Assembly: GCF_943914685.1 (NCBI RefSeq)
Contig: NZ_CALUCZ010000003.1
Span: forward strand, 1-64,000
DNA from: an uncultured Mobiluncus sp.
Lineage (GTDB): Bacteria > Actinomycetota > Actinomycetes > Actinomycetales > Actinomycetaceae
Length of the DNA stretch: 64,000 bases
Direction: 5' to 3'
Shown: positions 28,169 through 37,675 of the stretch, piece by piece
Layout: the number at the start of each line of letters is the position of its first letter
Numbering within the stretch: the stretch's first letter is position 1
Notes under the pieces: model-generated
Databases searched by the model: none
Seen by the model: the letters and a program-made list of their open reading frames with translations, nothing else
What the model was told of the DNA's origin: nothing
Translations under genes and position numbers: made by a program

Positions 28169-28246
28169 AGCGGCGTCGCCAAAGTCCGAATCCGGAGAGA
28201 CCCGGAAACCAGTCAATAACAGCTTGAGAAAAGGGGAGTGTCAACC

Positions 28247-29095
28247 ATGTTACGAATCGCGGTGCCGAACAAAGGGTCACTGTGCGAACCGGCGGTGACG
28301 ATGCTAAAAGAAGCCGGGTATAAAGTGACCCGGCGCGGACGCGAGTTGACGATTATCGACAAGGGCAACGATGTCGAGTTCTTTTTCCTGCGTCCGCGTG
28401 ACATTGCGGTCTATGTCGGTTCCGGGGTCGTGTCTTGCGGCATCACCGGACGAGATTTGTTGATTGACTCCGGGGTGGAAGCGGTGGAATACCTCGGCTT
28501 GGACTTTGCCCGCTCTACGTTCCGGTTTGCCGGGCCGGCCGGCCAGTTCCATGACTTGGCGGACATTCAAGGCAAACGGGTAGCGACTTCCTATGACCTG
28601 CTGCTGAAAAAGTTTCTCGACGAACACGGAATTTCCGGGGTCCGCGTGGTACACCTGGACGGTGCAGTGGAGTCCTCCGTCCAGTTGGGCATCGCCGATT
28701 TGATTGCTGACGTGGTGGAAACCGGTTCCACGCTACGGGCTGCCGGTTTGCAAACCTTTGGTGAGCCTCTGTTGGAATCGGAAGCCTTGCTGATTACCAC
28801 CGCGGGTCAAGACGATCATGCTCAGCTGCAGACGTTGGCGGCTCGCCTGCGGGGTGTGATGGTGGCGCGAACCTATGTGCTGATGGATTACAACGCTCCG
28901 TCCGCCCAGCTGGCAGACCTTTTAGCGATTACGCCCGGTATTGAATCCCCGACGATTTCCGACCTAGCTGAGGACACTTGGAAAGCGGTGCGGGTCATGG
29001 TGAAAGCCGCGGACGTGAACCTGATTATGGACCGTCTCTATGCGGCCGGGGCGCGCGGTATCTTGGTAACTGACCTGAAAGCCTGCCGACTGTAA
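28247..29095 (+). CDS. hisG: ATP phosphoribosyltransferase (long form)
   Basis: HisG commits PRPP and ATP to histidine synthesis. The 282-residue length and C-terminal domain (about residues 210-282, including VRVMVKAADVNLIMDRL) identify the long, histidine-inhibited form. The catalytic part has RIAVPNKGSL, the GITGRDLL loop, and the PRPP motif DLIADVVETGSTLRAAGL. The start is ATG 28247, since AGGGGAG is eight bases before it; a GTG at 28238 is an alternative. Confidence 0.96.
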   Translation: MLRIAVPNKGSLCEPAVTMLKEAGYKVTRRGRELTIIDKGNDVEFFFLRPRDIAVYVGSGVVSCGITGRDLLIDSGVEAVEYLGLDFARSTFRFAGPAGQFHDLADIQGKRVATSYDLLLKKFLDEHGISGVRVVHLDGAVESSVQLGIADLIADVVETGSTLRAAGLQTFGEPLLESEALLITTAGQDDHAQLQTLAARLRGVMVARTYVLMDYNAPSAQLADLLAITPGIESPTISDLAEDTWKAVRVMVKAADVNLIMDRLYAAGARGILVTDLKACRL

Positions 29096-29102
29096 CGCTG
29101 TT

Positions 29103-29122
29103 ACGCCGCAACTACGCGGCGT
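29103..29122. terminator. Hairpin between convergent hisG and DUF3866
   Basis: ACGCCGC (29103-29109) and GCGGCGT (29116-29122) pair perfectly, and the loop contains the DUF3866 stop codon. It lacks T-runs on both sides, so it may only block convergent transcription weakly. Confidence 0.3.
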
Positions 29123-30299
29123 CGGGGTCGCCGTCTGGTTTCTTGGATTCGTGGGTGGGCACGGTCGCTCCGTAAGCTCCCGCCGCTGCCGCCGCGAGGA
29201 AAGCGGCTGGGTCTTCGCTAAGCGTTCGTCCCATCGTGGAAAGTTTCACCGGGAAAGCCTCCAGCGCCGCGTAAAGCCCCGTAGTGGGTTGGTTGACGAC
29301 CCGATGGTGTTCTTGCAAAAGGCTCAGTTGGGACTTCACCAGGGGAGCGAACGTTCCTTTCGGGTCGGCCAGGCCATTTTCTAGAGGATTGTCGAGGTCA
29401 AAAACCGGAAGCACCACGTCCAGCGGGGGCAGCCCCATCCAGGTCAGCATGGTCAGAGAATGGTGCGAAATGCCGTAGTGTCGGGGGCGCGCGTCACCGC
29501 TAGACATTCGCAGCACCGCAATGGGGTGACCGTTTAACGCCGAAGCTGTATGCAAAAATTGCGCCCCGTCCACCCCCGAGTAACCCCACCGAGTGCCGGT
29601 ACCCAGGTTGCCCGGACCTTGAGACACAATGACCGCATCGGCCTTGACCACCTCAGAGGCCACGAACAGGGCGGACGGATAACTGACGGCCTCAAAATCG
29701 CCGCCAAAGCACTGCCCGCAGGTAATGGTGGCGGCCAAGTAGCCGGACTCGCGCAATTGGGCTACGGTGCGGGAATATGCCAAAGGTAGGGCGCCGCCAT
29801 CAGTTTGGATATAGACCAGACGGGCTCGCGGGTTCTGGTACAGGAATCCCGCCACGATAGCGGGCAGAGCCGAATGCAAATCCGTCACCAAAACGGGAAG
29901 TTCATCTAGGTTATCTGCCGAACGCAACAGAGAATGATAGGGACTGTCCGGCTCGTCGGCACCCAACACGACCTTTTGATGTGGGGTGTAGCGAGCTTTC
30001 ACCAGGTGGCCGGGGTTAGGTAGTTCGTCTGCTGGCAGGCGGGTTTCATTGGCCAGAACCATGGCTTCGCCGCCGGTACCCAAGGCTTTTGCCAAGGGAG
30101 AAACTTCAATCTGAATGATATCGCCAGGCTCAGCATTACCGAGCAGCTCCGGGTAGCAAATGGCTCGGCAGTTGTCGCCGGGCTGGAAACTCACGGCAGG
30201 TCCGGAATCCTGGCGGGCAGGAGCTGCCACGATTTCGCAGCGCAAAACCTGGTGTGGGGTCTGGCGCTGCACTTCCAGAACGCGTGCTTTGCGAATCAT
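29112..30299 (-). CDS. DUF3866 family protein
   Basis: This is a conserved actinobacterial protein of unknown function. It is 395 residues from ATG 30299; a GTG immediately before it is possible. The N-terminus resembles a small beta domain. The main part has VLVTDLHSALPAIVAGF, RLVYIQTDGGALPLAYS, TITCGQCFGGDFEAVSYPSA and VIVSQGPGNLGTGTRWGYSG, suggesting a Rossmann-like nucleotide- or sugar-phosphate-binding fold. It is divergent from pafBC, a neighbourhood kept in many actinobacteria. I would not assign a reaction. Confidence 0.75.
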   Translation of the reverse strand: MIRKARVLEVQRQTPHQVLRCEIVAAPARQDSGPAVSFQPGDNCRAICYPELLGNAEPGDIIQIEVSPLAKALGTGGEAMVLANETRLPADELPNPGHLVKARYTPHQKVVLGADEPDSPYHSLLRSADNLDELPVLVTDLHSALPAIVAGFLYQNPRARLVYIQTDGGALPLAYSRTVAQLRESGYLAATITCGQCFGGDFEAVSYPSALFVASEVVKADAVIVSQGPGNLGTGTRWGYSGVDGAQFLHTASALNGHPIAVLRMSSGDARPRHYGISHHSLTMLTWMGLPPLDVVLPVFDLDNPLENGLADPKGTFAPLVKSQLSLLQEHHRVVNQPTTGLYAALEAFPVKLSTMGRTLSEDPAAFLAAAAAGAYGATVPTHESKKPDGDPDAA

Positions 30300-30358
30300 C
30301 ACGGGTTAAGCATAGCCGTTTCAACCTTGAGTTCAGAACAATCCCGAAAGTCCGCCGC

Positions 30359-30373
30359 TATAATTTTCCTATG
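30359..30373 (+). promoter_or_regulatory. Leaderless promoter of the WYL regulator gene
   Basis: A perfect TATAAT (30359-30364) lies six bases before the ATG at 30371. No Shine-Dalgarno sequence is present, so the message should start at the ATG. Confidence 0.55.
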
Positions 30374-32518
30374 CACCAGGCACCGAGCGAACCCGACATT
30401 TTCGACGAAGATGACGATTATGAATGGCGCGATAACCTGCCCAGCAAAGCGGCTCTCGCCTCAGCATCGCAGCGCTACCAGGGACTTTTAACTATTTTTT
30501 ACCGAGAAGCCCGCCCGCTGACCTATGACGAAATCTACGCTGCCTATACCGCTACCATAGGACCTTACTTCCCGGCTCGCCCCGGAGCTGACGACTTGGC
30601 GCAGTCGCATGACAATTACAGTGTCAAAATCCGCAACGACATCAAAATCCTCAACGAAATTCTGGGCGATATCATCGTGGAAGATAAACGCAATAATGTG
30701 GGAACGGAACACCGATACCTGCTGCGCCCCGATTCGCGCCGCCCCACGCTAGCTTTTGATGCTGCCGAATCAGTTTGGGTCCACCTGGCGCTGGGGTTAT
30801 TGGAAGGGGATTTTACCCAAATTGATTCTCACGTCCGTTCCGTGAGTGACATCGACCCCGACAATCCGCTGGAAGTCCAGTCCCAGGTGCTAATTTCGCG
30901 TCTGACCCAAGACATTTTTCATGCCATCGCCGCGCATCAGTTCATTGAATTCGATTACCAGGCCCGCTACGGCGAATACACGCATCGACGGGTACGTCCC
31001 ACGATGATGATGCTGTCACGCGGATTTTTCTATGTTCGAGGTTTCGATGAAACGCGCCAAGGTTTCCGAACTTTCAAGCTGTCCCGGCTCAGCAACCTAG
31101 TTATTACGGACCAGACCTTTGAGGTTGCCGAGTTCGTGGAGTCCCCTCGCGACGTCTCGTTGGAGAGCCCCTTGGATCGGATCGTGTTTGTGGCAGACCC
31201 CGAAAAAGCCTCGGAAGCAGTCATGAACGCGGAACTCATCTGTGAGTATGGTGATTTTGCCCGCAAGGGAGCGGAACTGGGATTGCCTGCGCTCGATTGG
31301 GTTCGGTCCGGGTGGAATCTGTATCAGGCCAAACAACCGGATTTCTATAACTGGAGCCGTCTGGCCGCCGAAACAATGACCCACCTGGTGGTGCTCGACC
31401 CCCCGAAACTTGTGACGGCAACCGTGCAGGCGGCTCGCAGCCTCACTCATCTGAGCTTGACCCAGGGCGAATCCGAATCCGGACGTCTCAAGTTTGACGA
31501 TTTCACTCCTCGCAATACCGGCGTTTCTATCGATAACCAGACGCGCGTGACGACCGAATCCCTAGCAGTGATGACGTTTATCTTTAATGCGAGCAAGCAA
31601 GGCGGCACCTGTACGGTAGATGAACTGGCTAAGCACTTTGGCTTGAAACCTCAGGACATCAAAAATATTATTTGGGATTTCTTGGACTTGGACGCGGCTG
31701 CCAGTAACGAAAAATCTGACTATGACAGTTTCCTGCCCTCGATACGCAAGGACGGAACCATTGAAGTTAACGGTTCGCGCAGTTGGGTGATGCCCCCGTC
31801 CTTTAGCACTGACGAGGCGTTGTCCCTCCTGTTGGGGTTGGAAGTCGCCGGTTATCTGGCCCCGTCGTCACAAGAGGCGATTGCGACCGCTCGTCTGAAG
31901 GTCGCCTCCTGGTTGGGGCAGGCGCACGAACTGACCGCTCCGCAACTGGTGACGAACACGGTGCCGCCCTCAATCCAAAGTTCTCTAGAGACGTTAAACC
32001 GAGCTATCGAGCGAGGTCACACGGTTGTCTTTACCTACACCAACGCCAGCTGGGACACCGCGGAGCGTCGCGTGGCACCCCGGTCTGTCTATACAGACCG
32101 CTACCATGTGTATCTGGTGGGAGTGAACCTCGAGAAGAACAAGTGGCACAAGTACCGCTTGGATCGTCTCAGTGACCTGCGGGTCACCGCGGAGACGATT
32201 CCCGACAAACTCCCGCAAAAACCCAGCTACAAGTACCAGACAGTGGACCTGGAGCTGAAAAATCAGGCGAAATCCTACGCGGACACGATTCTTCACGCCC
32301 AGACGGTGGAACAATCCGCGACTACGTACCGGGTACGTTTGAAAGTCAAAGATCCCGCCTGGCTGCAGCGGGTCCTACAGATTCTCGCCCCCGATATCGA
32401 AGCCATTATTGGTGGGCCCGCACAAGAGCCGGTCGTGGCGGCTGCCCGGGAGGTGGGCGCCGCGGCTTTGGCGCTCTACGCACAGGTCGACTCCGCACAG
32501 TCAGCTGCGGACAGGTAA
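30371..32518 (+). CDS. pafBC: Fused PafB-PafC-type WYL-domain transcriptional regulator
   Basis: PafBC activates the mycobacterial DNA-damage response independently of LexA. This 715-residue protein contains two tandem units, each a winged-helix-like segment followed by a WYL domain. Unit one has a helical N-terminus (LLTIFYREARPLTYDEIYAAY) and a WYL segment near residues 195-250 (FIEFDYQARYGEYTHRRVRPTMM, FYVRGFDE, FRTFKLSRLSNL). Unit two begins near residue 395 and has a second WYL (VVFTYTNASWDTAERRVAPRSVY, YHVYLVGVN, WHKYRLDRLSDL). Separate pafB and pafC exist in mycobacteria, and fusions occur elsewhere. The upstream frame is open, but the TATAAT placement supports the ATG at 30371. Confidence 0.85.
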   Translation: MHQAPSEPDIFDEDDDYEWRDNLPSKAALASASQRYQGLLTIFYREARPLTYDEIYAAYTATIGPYFPARPGADDLAQSHDNYSVKIRNDIKILNEILGDIIVEDKRNNVGTEHRYLLRPDSRRPTLAFDAAESVWVHLALGLLEGDFTQIDSHVRSVSDIDPDNPLEVQSQVLISRLTQDIFHAIAAHQFIEFDYQARYGEYTHRRVRPTMMMLSRGFFYVRGFDETRQGFRTFKLSRLSNLVITDQTFEVAEFVESPRDVSLESPLDRIVFVADPEKASEAVMNAELICEYGDFARKGAELGLPALDWVRSGWNLYQAKQPDFYNWSRLAAETMTHLVVLDPPKLVTATVQAARSLTHLSLTQGESESGRLKFDDFTPRNTGVSIDNQTRVTTESLAVMTFIFNASKQGGTCTVDELAKHFGLKPQDIKNIIWDFLDLDAAASNEKSDYDSFLPSIRKDGTIEVNGSRSWVMPPSFSTDEALSLLLGLEVAGYLAPSSQEAIATARLKVASWLGQAHELTAPQLVTNTVPPSIQSSLETLNRAIERGHTVVFTYTNASWDTAERRVAPRSVYTDRYHVYLVGVNLEKNKWHKYRLDRLSDLRVTAETIPDKLPQKPSYKYQTVDLELKNQAKSYADTILHAQTVEQSATTYRVRLKVKDPAWLQRVLQILAPDIEAIIGGPAQEPVVAAAREVGAAALALYAQVDSAQSAADR

Positions 32519-32530
32519 GATTGAGCTATG
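32516..32530 (+). promoter_or_regulatory. Leaderless promoter of the small membrane protein gene
   Basis: TAAGAT (32516-32521) overlaps the pafBC stop codon and is six bases before the ATG. The spacer and start read TGAGCTATGAGT, the same as at 49802. Confidence 0.45.
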
Positions 32531-32848
32531 AGTGTTCAGGGTATCGTGTGGCTCATCGCCGTAATTTGTGCCGTGATTATTTTTGTGGCCACGACCGCGT
32601 GGATTATCGTGCGTGGCATACGTCTCTATCGGACGGTTCGCGATATTGAGCTACCTGCTGCCGACACCGCGGAGTCAGATAGCGAACCGGCCCGAAAGCC
32701 AGCACCGACGGGAGACCCCGCAACTTTGAGCGCGGCACGGGTGGCTCGCGCCGAGGTGAAACAAGCGCGCAAAGCTAACAAACAGTGGCGCCTGAATGCT
32801 GCTCATGACCGCTGGGCGAGCTACGACTTGGTGGCACCCCGGCAGTAA
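32528..32848 (+). CDS. Small single-span membrane protein, unknown function
   Basis: I do not recognise the family. The 106-residue protein has one N-terminal membrane helix (about residues 5-28, rich in I, V and A). An acidic, proline-containing linker follows, then a basic alanine/lysine helix (VARAEVKQARKANKQWRLNA). Many actinobacteria have tatA and tatC at this place between the paf genes and helY, but this lacks the TatA FGxxKLP hinge, so I do not call it TatA. It may be a membrane-anchored accessory protein. Confidence 0.65.
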   Translation: MSVQGIVWLIAVICAVIIFVATTAWIIVRGIRLYRTVRDIELPAADTAESDSEPARKPAPTGDPATLSAARVARAEVKQARKANKQWRLNAAHDRWASYDLVAPRQ

Positions 32849-32860
32849 ACATCAGAGATT

Positions 32861-35311
32861 ATGAGTCCCAAACGTCACCGTTACCGCGAAAGCCAGAAAG
32901 CCGCCGCGCGATTGGCGCAAACGGAAACCTCCGACGCTACCAACCCCTCTCCTGCACAGCGGTATCAGGCTTTTAAAGCAAACCAGCAATCCCCGGAACT
33001 TTACGAGTTCCAAGCCCTGTTTGATTTCCCCTTGGACGACTTTCAAATCGAGGCCTGCCAGGTACTCGATAAGGACCAAGATGTCCTGGTCACCGCCCCA
33101 ACTTCGGCTGGGAAGACCATCGTCGGCCTGTATGGGATTTTCCTGGCTTTGCGCCAGGGCAAACGCCTGTTTTACACGACACCAATCAAAGCTCTGTCCA
33201 ACCAAAAGTATCTGGAGTTGGTGGAGTTATTCGGTGCGGAAAATGTCGGACTGCTGACCGGCGACACGGCGATAAACGGCGACGCCGCCATCATTGTGAT
33301 GACCACGGAAGTGTTGCGAAACATGATTTATGCGGCCGCGCCGCTGGCGGACCTGGGATATGTCGTCATGGACGAGGTGCACTATCTCTCCGATCATTTC
33401 CGCGGGCCGGTGTGGGAAGAAATCATTATTCATCTCGATGCGGCGGTGCGCCTCATTTCGCTTTCCGCCACGATTTCCAACGCTAAGGTGTTCGCTCAAT
33501 GGCTCCAGACCCTGCGCGGTCCCACGACTGTCGTTTCTACCTCAGTCCGACCGGTGCCGTTGAAACACTTTATGATTAGCGCCTCGGGAGAAATCCTGCC
33601 CCTGTTCGCCAAAGGCGAGGTGGGCGGACACCTGAACCGGGCTCTGCTGGCGCAAGCCGCCCAGCAGGTCATGCCGCGCCGTGGCCGAATGCCCCGCCGG
33701 ATTCGCGCGGACAGACCGGCGGTAGCGCGCAGTTTAGAACAGCAAGACCTGCTTCCGGCGATTGTGTTTATCTTTTCCCGGCAGGGCTGTAACGATGCGG
33801 CGGCGCAAGTGTTTGACGCCGGTTTGCGATTTACTACTGCACCGGAAGCTGACCAGATTCGCCTCGAGATAGAGACCGAACTAGCTGGTTTCAGCCAAGG
33901 CGATTTGAGCGCGATTGACGTTTCAAACTGGGAGGAAACCCTGGCCTCCGGTATCGCCCCGCACCACGCCGGGTTGCTGCCGATTCAAAAGCAGCTGACA
34001 GAATCTTTGTTCGCAAAAGGCCTGATTCGCCTGGTTTTCGCGACCGAAACGCTGGCTCTCGGCATTAATATGCCCGCTCGTACCGTCGTATTGGAATCAC
34101 TGAACAAGTGGAACGGTCAGGAACGCGCAAACCTGACGCCGGGGGAGTACACCCAGCTCACGGGCCGTGCCGGGCGCCGCGGGATTGACTCGGTGGGGTA
34201 CGCCCTGACCCTGATGGAAGTGAAGAATCCGCCGCAGTTGCTGGCCAACCTAGCCAGTCAGCAAACCTACCCGCTGCACTCGGCTTTCGTTCCGACCTTT
34301 AACATGGCAGTAAACCTGCTGGCCCGCACCACCTTGGAGGGCGCGAAAGAAACAGTCGAAAAATCGTTTGCCCAGTATGTAGCATTGGGAAGTTCGCGCA
34401 AATTGTTCTCGCAGCTGCGCCGGTTTGAAGAATTGGCCGCGGAGCAAGCACGCGCGGCGAGCTGCGAGCGCGGGGACGTGCTGGCGCTGCTGGACTTGAT
34501 GAACGCCCTGTCCAAAGCGGAAAAACAGGCCAAACAGCGGCGTCATAGTGGGGAAAACACCCCCGAGAACCAGCAAGCCGACCGCCGGGCTATTGAACAG
34601 GCCCGCGCCCAGATGAAAGCCCACCCGGTCTACAGCTGCCCCGACCGGGACAAACACCTGGTGAAAGCCCGTCAGGCCGCGAAAAATCGGGAATCTGCCC
34701 AGCTGACCCGCCAGAGGATTGAAAATCGCACCAAGTCCTTGGCTCGCCAACTGGACCAAACCTGTCAAGTGCTGCGGGAACTGGTCTATGTCGATGATGA
34801 TTTCCGTCTGCGTGACGCTGGCACCATGCTGCAATCGGTGTATAACGAGCGGGATTTATTGGTCGTGGAATGCTTGCGCCGCGGTGTTTTCGATCATTTA
34901 AACGTGGCCGATTTGGCCGGTGCGCTCTCCGTGTGCCTAGCGCAAAATCGCACCGGAGGATTGTCCCGCTTGATTCCAGCCGAGGCTTCCCCCAGCTTGG
35001 CTGCTGCCCTGGAATCCATGGCGCGGATTAACTTTGAAATCGCCACCCTGCAGCAAGAACACTATCTGGAGCCATACCCGCCGTTGGAAACGGATTTACT
35101 GCCCGGGGTAGTGGCGTGGGCCCAGGACGTCAGCCTCGGGCAGTGTCTGGAACTGACCGGCATGAGCGCCGGGGACTTCGTGCGGGTTATCCGCCAAGTC
35201 ATTGACCTCGCTGACCAGCTGCGTAAACTGAATCTCGATTCGGCCCTGCAGACGAAATTCCGCAGCGTCATCAACCAGGTCAAGCGGGGAGTGGTGACGT
35301 GGGACTTCTGA
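32861..35311 (+). CDS. helY: Ski2-like DEVH-box RNA helicase HelY
   Basis: This is a probable ATP-dependent RNA helicase. The 816-residue protein has a complete motif set: Walker A VTAPTSAGKTIVG (about residues 78-90), the DEVHYL box (about 171), SATISN, APHHAGLLP, FATETLALGINMPARTVV and motif VI QLTGRAGRRGID. A helical C-terminal region (from about residue 475) includes the charged RQAAKNRES segment and a DSHCT-like end. It is somewhat shorter than mycobacterial HelY. It overlaps lnt by 13 bases. Confidence 0.9.
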   Translation: MSPKRHRYRESQKAAARLAQTETSDATNPSPAQRYQAFKANQQSPELYEFQALFDFPLDDFQIEACQVLDKDQDVLVTAPTSAGKTIVGLYGIFLALRQGKRLFYTTPIKALSNQKYLELVELFGAENVGLLTGDTAINGDAAIIVMTTEVLRNMIYAAAPLADLGYVVMDEVHYLSDHFRGPVWEEIIIHLDAAVRLISLSATISNAKVFAQWLQTLRGPTTVVSTSVRPVPLKHFMISASGEILPLFAKGEVGGHLNRALLAQAAQQVMPRRGRMPRRIRADRPAVARSLEQQDLLPAIVFIFSRQGCNDAAAQVFDAGLRFTTAPEADQIRLEIETELAGFSQGDLSAIDVSNWEETLASGIAPHHAGLLPIQKQLTESLFAKGLIRLVFATETLALGINMPARTVVLESLNKWNGQERANLTPGEYTQLTGRAGRRGIDSVGYALTLMEVKNPPQLLANLASQQTYPLHSAFVPTFNMAVNLLARTTLEGAKETVEKSFAQYVALGSSRKLFSQLRRFEELAAEQARAASCERGDVLALLDLMNALSKAEKQAKQRRHSGENTPENQQADRRAIEQARAQMKAHPVYSCPDRDKHLVKARQAAKNRESAQLTRQRIENRTKSLARQLDQTCQVLRELVYVDDDFRLRDAGTMLQSVYNERDLLVVECLRRGVFDHLNVADLAGALSVCLAQNRTGGLSRLIPAEASPSLAAALESMARINFEIATLQQEHYLEPYPPLETDLLPGVVAWAQDVSLGQCLELTGMSAGDFVRVIRQVIDLADQLRKLNLDSALQTKFRSVINQVKRGVVTWDF

Positions 35312-36888
35312 TAGCTCTGCCCCTGGCTTTCTTAGGGGGAGTGGCCGGAGCCCTCGCCTTTCCGCACTGGAATCTATGGCTGTTGCTGGTTCCTTCCGTC
35401 ATGATTCTGCTGGGAACCTTGCGCTGGCAGTACGGGCACGGCAAATCTGGGCGCCGGGTTCTGTTGGTGTCAGCAGGGTGGGGCCTGGGCTTTTTTGGTC
35501 CGCAGTTGACCTGGACCGGGGTTTCCGCCGGTTCGGCCCTGCCGTGGATTGCCCTAACGATTCTAGAGACGCTGTTTATCTGTTTCTTTGCACAAGTGTG
35601 GGTGCGCGCCGAACAGGCTATCCCGCGGTTTCCCCGTCTGTTTGGGCTGGTGCGGCTGATTTGGGCGCCTTTGGCTTGGGTCGGGGTGGAACAGCTGCGT
35701 GCCCTGCTGCCTTTCGGAGGTTTTCCCTGGTCAAAACTTGCTTTTGCCCTGGTTGATACCCCGCTATTGGCGTGGGCGCCGTGGGGCGGCAGCGCGCTGG
35801 TCAGCGGAATCTGCGTGTTCACGGCCGCCGCCGCGCTGGAAATTCTGGGCCGACACCGCGGCGTGATGCTGCGGGTTGTGTCGCTGGCCGCCCTGGTGGC
35901 TACTGTCGTTTTCCCCAACCTGGCACACCCCGCTTGGCCCGCGGTCACCGGACACGTGACAGTCGCTGCGGTCCAGGGCAATACGCCGGGCCGTGAGCCG
36001 CAAACGGCTTACGGAAAGCCCTACGAAGTGCTGAATAACCACGTCAATGAGTCTTTGCGCTTGCGTCAACGGACAGCTCAACACGTCGACGTGGTGCTCT
36101 GGGCGGAAAACGCGGCCGACGTGGATCCGCGCACCAGCCCTCGTGCCGCCGCGCTGGTGAACGAAGTCACCGAGGCTTTCCAAGCCCCGCTCATCACCGG
36201 AACGTTAGGGGCGGGGGCGCGCGGACCGGGCGTACCCAACCTCGCCGAAACCAACGCAACTTCCTTGCAGAACACCATCTTGGTGTGGGAAAACGGTCAG
36301 GCCCGCGACACGTATGCCAAAAAACACCTGGTTCCTTTCGGCGAGTACCTGCCTTGGCGGAATTTCTTTGCGGCGGTCATTCCCACTTTCGCCACCCTAG
36401 TTCCCACGGACTTGGCCGCTGGCGAAAGTGTGGCCCAGCTAGAGGTTTCGCTGGCCGGTAAAGATGTGCGCCTCGCCAGCCCGATTTGTTACGAAATCGC
36501 CGACGACGACCTAGTGCGCCAAGCGGTCACCGGCGCGAACTTCCTCTACGTGCCGACATCGAATTCTTTCTTTGGTTCGTCCGACCAAGCTGACCAGCAA
36601 CTCGCCATCGCGCGGTTCCGTGCTGCCGAACACGGCTTAGACACGATTCAAGTCTCCACGATGGATTCCACCGCGCGGATTGACGCCCGCGGAAAGATTG
36701 TAGGCCGGGTCATTCCCAACTTTACGGCCGGCAGTTTCGTGACGGACATTCCCTTGCGCAGCGGAACTACCCCCGCCACCGCCATCGGGGGACTGCTCGG
36801 ACTGGGCTCGCTGGTATTGGTGGTTCTAGCTGCAGTTTTACAAGTATTATTAGCTCTGTCAGAAAGTTGGAAACGTGGAACGCACTAA
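35299..36888 (+). CDS. lnt: Apolipoprotein N-acyltransferase
   Basis: Lnt adds the third acyl chain to lipoproteins. The 529-residue protein has six to seven N-terminal membrane spans (to about residue 205) and a carbon-nitrogen hydrolase domain outside the membrane. The catalytic triad is visible as Glu in VVLWAENAADVDP, Lys in YAKKHLVPFGEYLPW, and Cys in LASPICYEIADDD. A last membrane span closes the protein. The GTG start lies inside helY, and the end overlaps the next gene by 14 bases. The substrate-binding lipoprotein at 25324 is one likely client. Confidence 0.93.
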   Translation: MGLLIALPLAFLGGVAGALAFPHWNLWLLLVPSVMILLGTLRWQYGHGKSGRRVLLVSAGWGLGFFGPQLTWTGVSAGSALPWIALTILETLFICFFAQVWVRAEQAIPRFPRLFGLVRLIWAPLAWVGVEQLRALLPFGGFPWSKLAFALVDTPLLAWAPWGGSALVSGICVFTAAAALEILGRHRGVMLRVVSLAALVATVVFPNLAHPAWPAVTGHVTVAAVQGNTPGREPQTAYGKPYEVLNNHVNESLRLRQRTAQHVDVVLWAENAADVDPRTSPRAAALVNEVTEAFQAPLITGTLGAGARGPGVPNLAETNATSLQNTILVWENGQARDTYAKKHLVPFGEYLPWRNFFAAVIPTFATLVPTDLAAGESVAQLEVSLAGKDVRLASPICYEIADDDLVRQAVTGANFLYVPTSNSFFGSSDQADQQLAIARFRAAEHGLDTIQVSTMDSTARIDARGKIVGRVIPNFTAGSFVTDIPLRSGTTPATAIGGLLGLGSLVLVVLAAVLQVLLALSESWKRGTH

Positions 36889-37618
36889 CCTCAACACGCA
36901 AACCGTTATCGCTATCCCGACCTACAACGAACGGGAAAACCTAGAGTGGATTACCGCGGAGGTGTTGTCCCAAGCGCCGGGAATTCACGTCCTCGTTGTG
37001 GACGATAACTCGCCTGACGGTACCGGTCAGCTGGCAGACGCTTTGGCCGCGGACCACCCGCAGGTCCACGTGTTGCACCGGGCGGGCAAGGAAGGTCTGG
37101 GACCGGCGTATTTAGCCGCGTTTTCTTGGGCGGACAGTCACGGATTTACCTGGGTCGGGGAATTCGACGCCGACGGTTCGCACCAGCCTCGGGATTTACC
37201 GCGTCTCTTGGCCCTAGCTCACGGCAGCGGTCGTCCGGATTTGGTCATCGGCTCGCGGTGGCGGCGTGGGGGAGCGACTGCGGGTTGGTCGCTCTCACGC
37301 CAGCTACTGAGCCGGGCGGGCAGCTTTTATGTCAACGTGGTTCTGGGCTTGGGTGTTGCTGACACGACGGCAGGTTTTCGGGTCTACCGGGTCGATTTCC
37401 TGAACCGTTTACTGCAGCGTTACACGATTGAATCAAAAGGGTACGGTTTCCAGATTGAGATGACCTGGCGGACCCGCCGGGCGGGGGGCAAGATTGTGGA
37501 AGTGCCCATCACCTTTGTGGAACGCCGGGCGGGTACCTCGAAAATGAGCGGGTCAATCATCAAGGAAGCGTTCCTGGAAGTCGCCCGGTGGCGGGTGGGG
37601 GAACTTTGCCAACATTGA
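36875..37618 (+). CDS. Polyprenol monophosphomannose synthase-like glycosyltransferase
   Basis: It probably transfers mannose from GDP-mannose to polyprenyl phosphate. The 247-residue GT2 protein has IAIPTYNERENLEWI, LVVDDNSPDGTG, the metal-binding FDADGSHQPRDLPRLL (DxD-type DAD) and the acceptor-side TTAGFRVYRVDFL. No membrane anchor is visible. In Mycobacterium tuberculosis the Lnt and Ppm1 domains are fused. Here they are two overlapping genes, as in corynebacteria. The cofactor preference is inferred from the family. Confidence 0.88.
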   Translation: MERTNLNTQTVIAIPTYNERENLEWITAEVLSQAPGIHVLVVDDNSPDGTGQLADALAADHPQVHVLHRAGKEGLGPAYLAAFSWADSHGFTWVGEFDADGSHQPRDLPRLLALAHGSGRPDLVIGSRWRRGGATAGWSLSRQLLSRAGSFYVNVVLGLGVADTTAGFRVYRVDFLNRLLQRYTIESKGYGFQIEMTWRTRRAGGKIVEVPITFVERRAGTSKMSGSIIKEAFLEVARWRVGELCQH

Positions 37619-37675
37619 TAGTGTTATGTCATTTTCTTGGGTCAGAAACCGCCCGATTAAGAAAATAGGGTACTT

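Noticed and set aside
32528..32848. TatA at the usual position beside helY
   Set aside because: There is one membrane helix, but the FGxxKLP hinge and the amphipathic helix of TatA are missing, so it is left as unknown.
37628..37665. AT-rich inverted repeat (TTTTCTT / AAGAAAA) between ppm1 and rbpA as a terminator
   Set aside because: The stem is only seven to eight weak pairs with a long loop and no proper T-run. It may help end both convergent transcripts, but I cannot support it.
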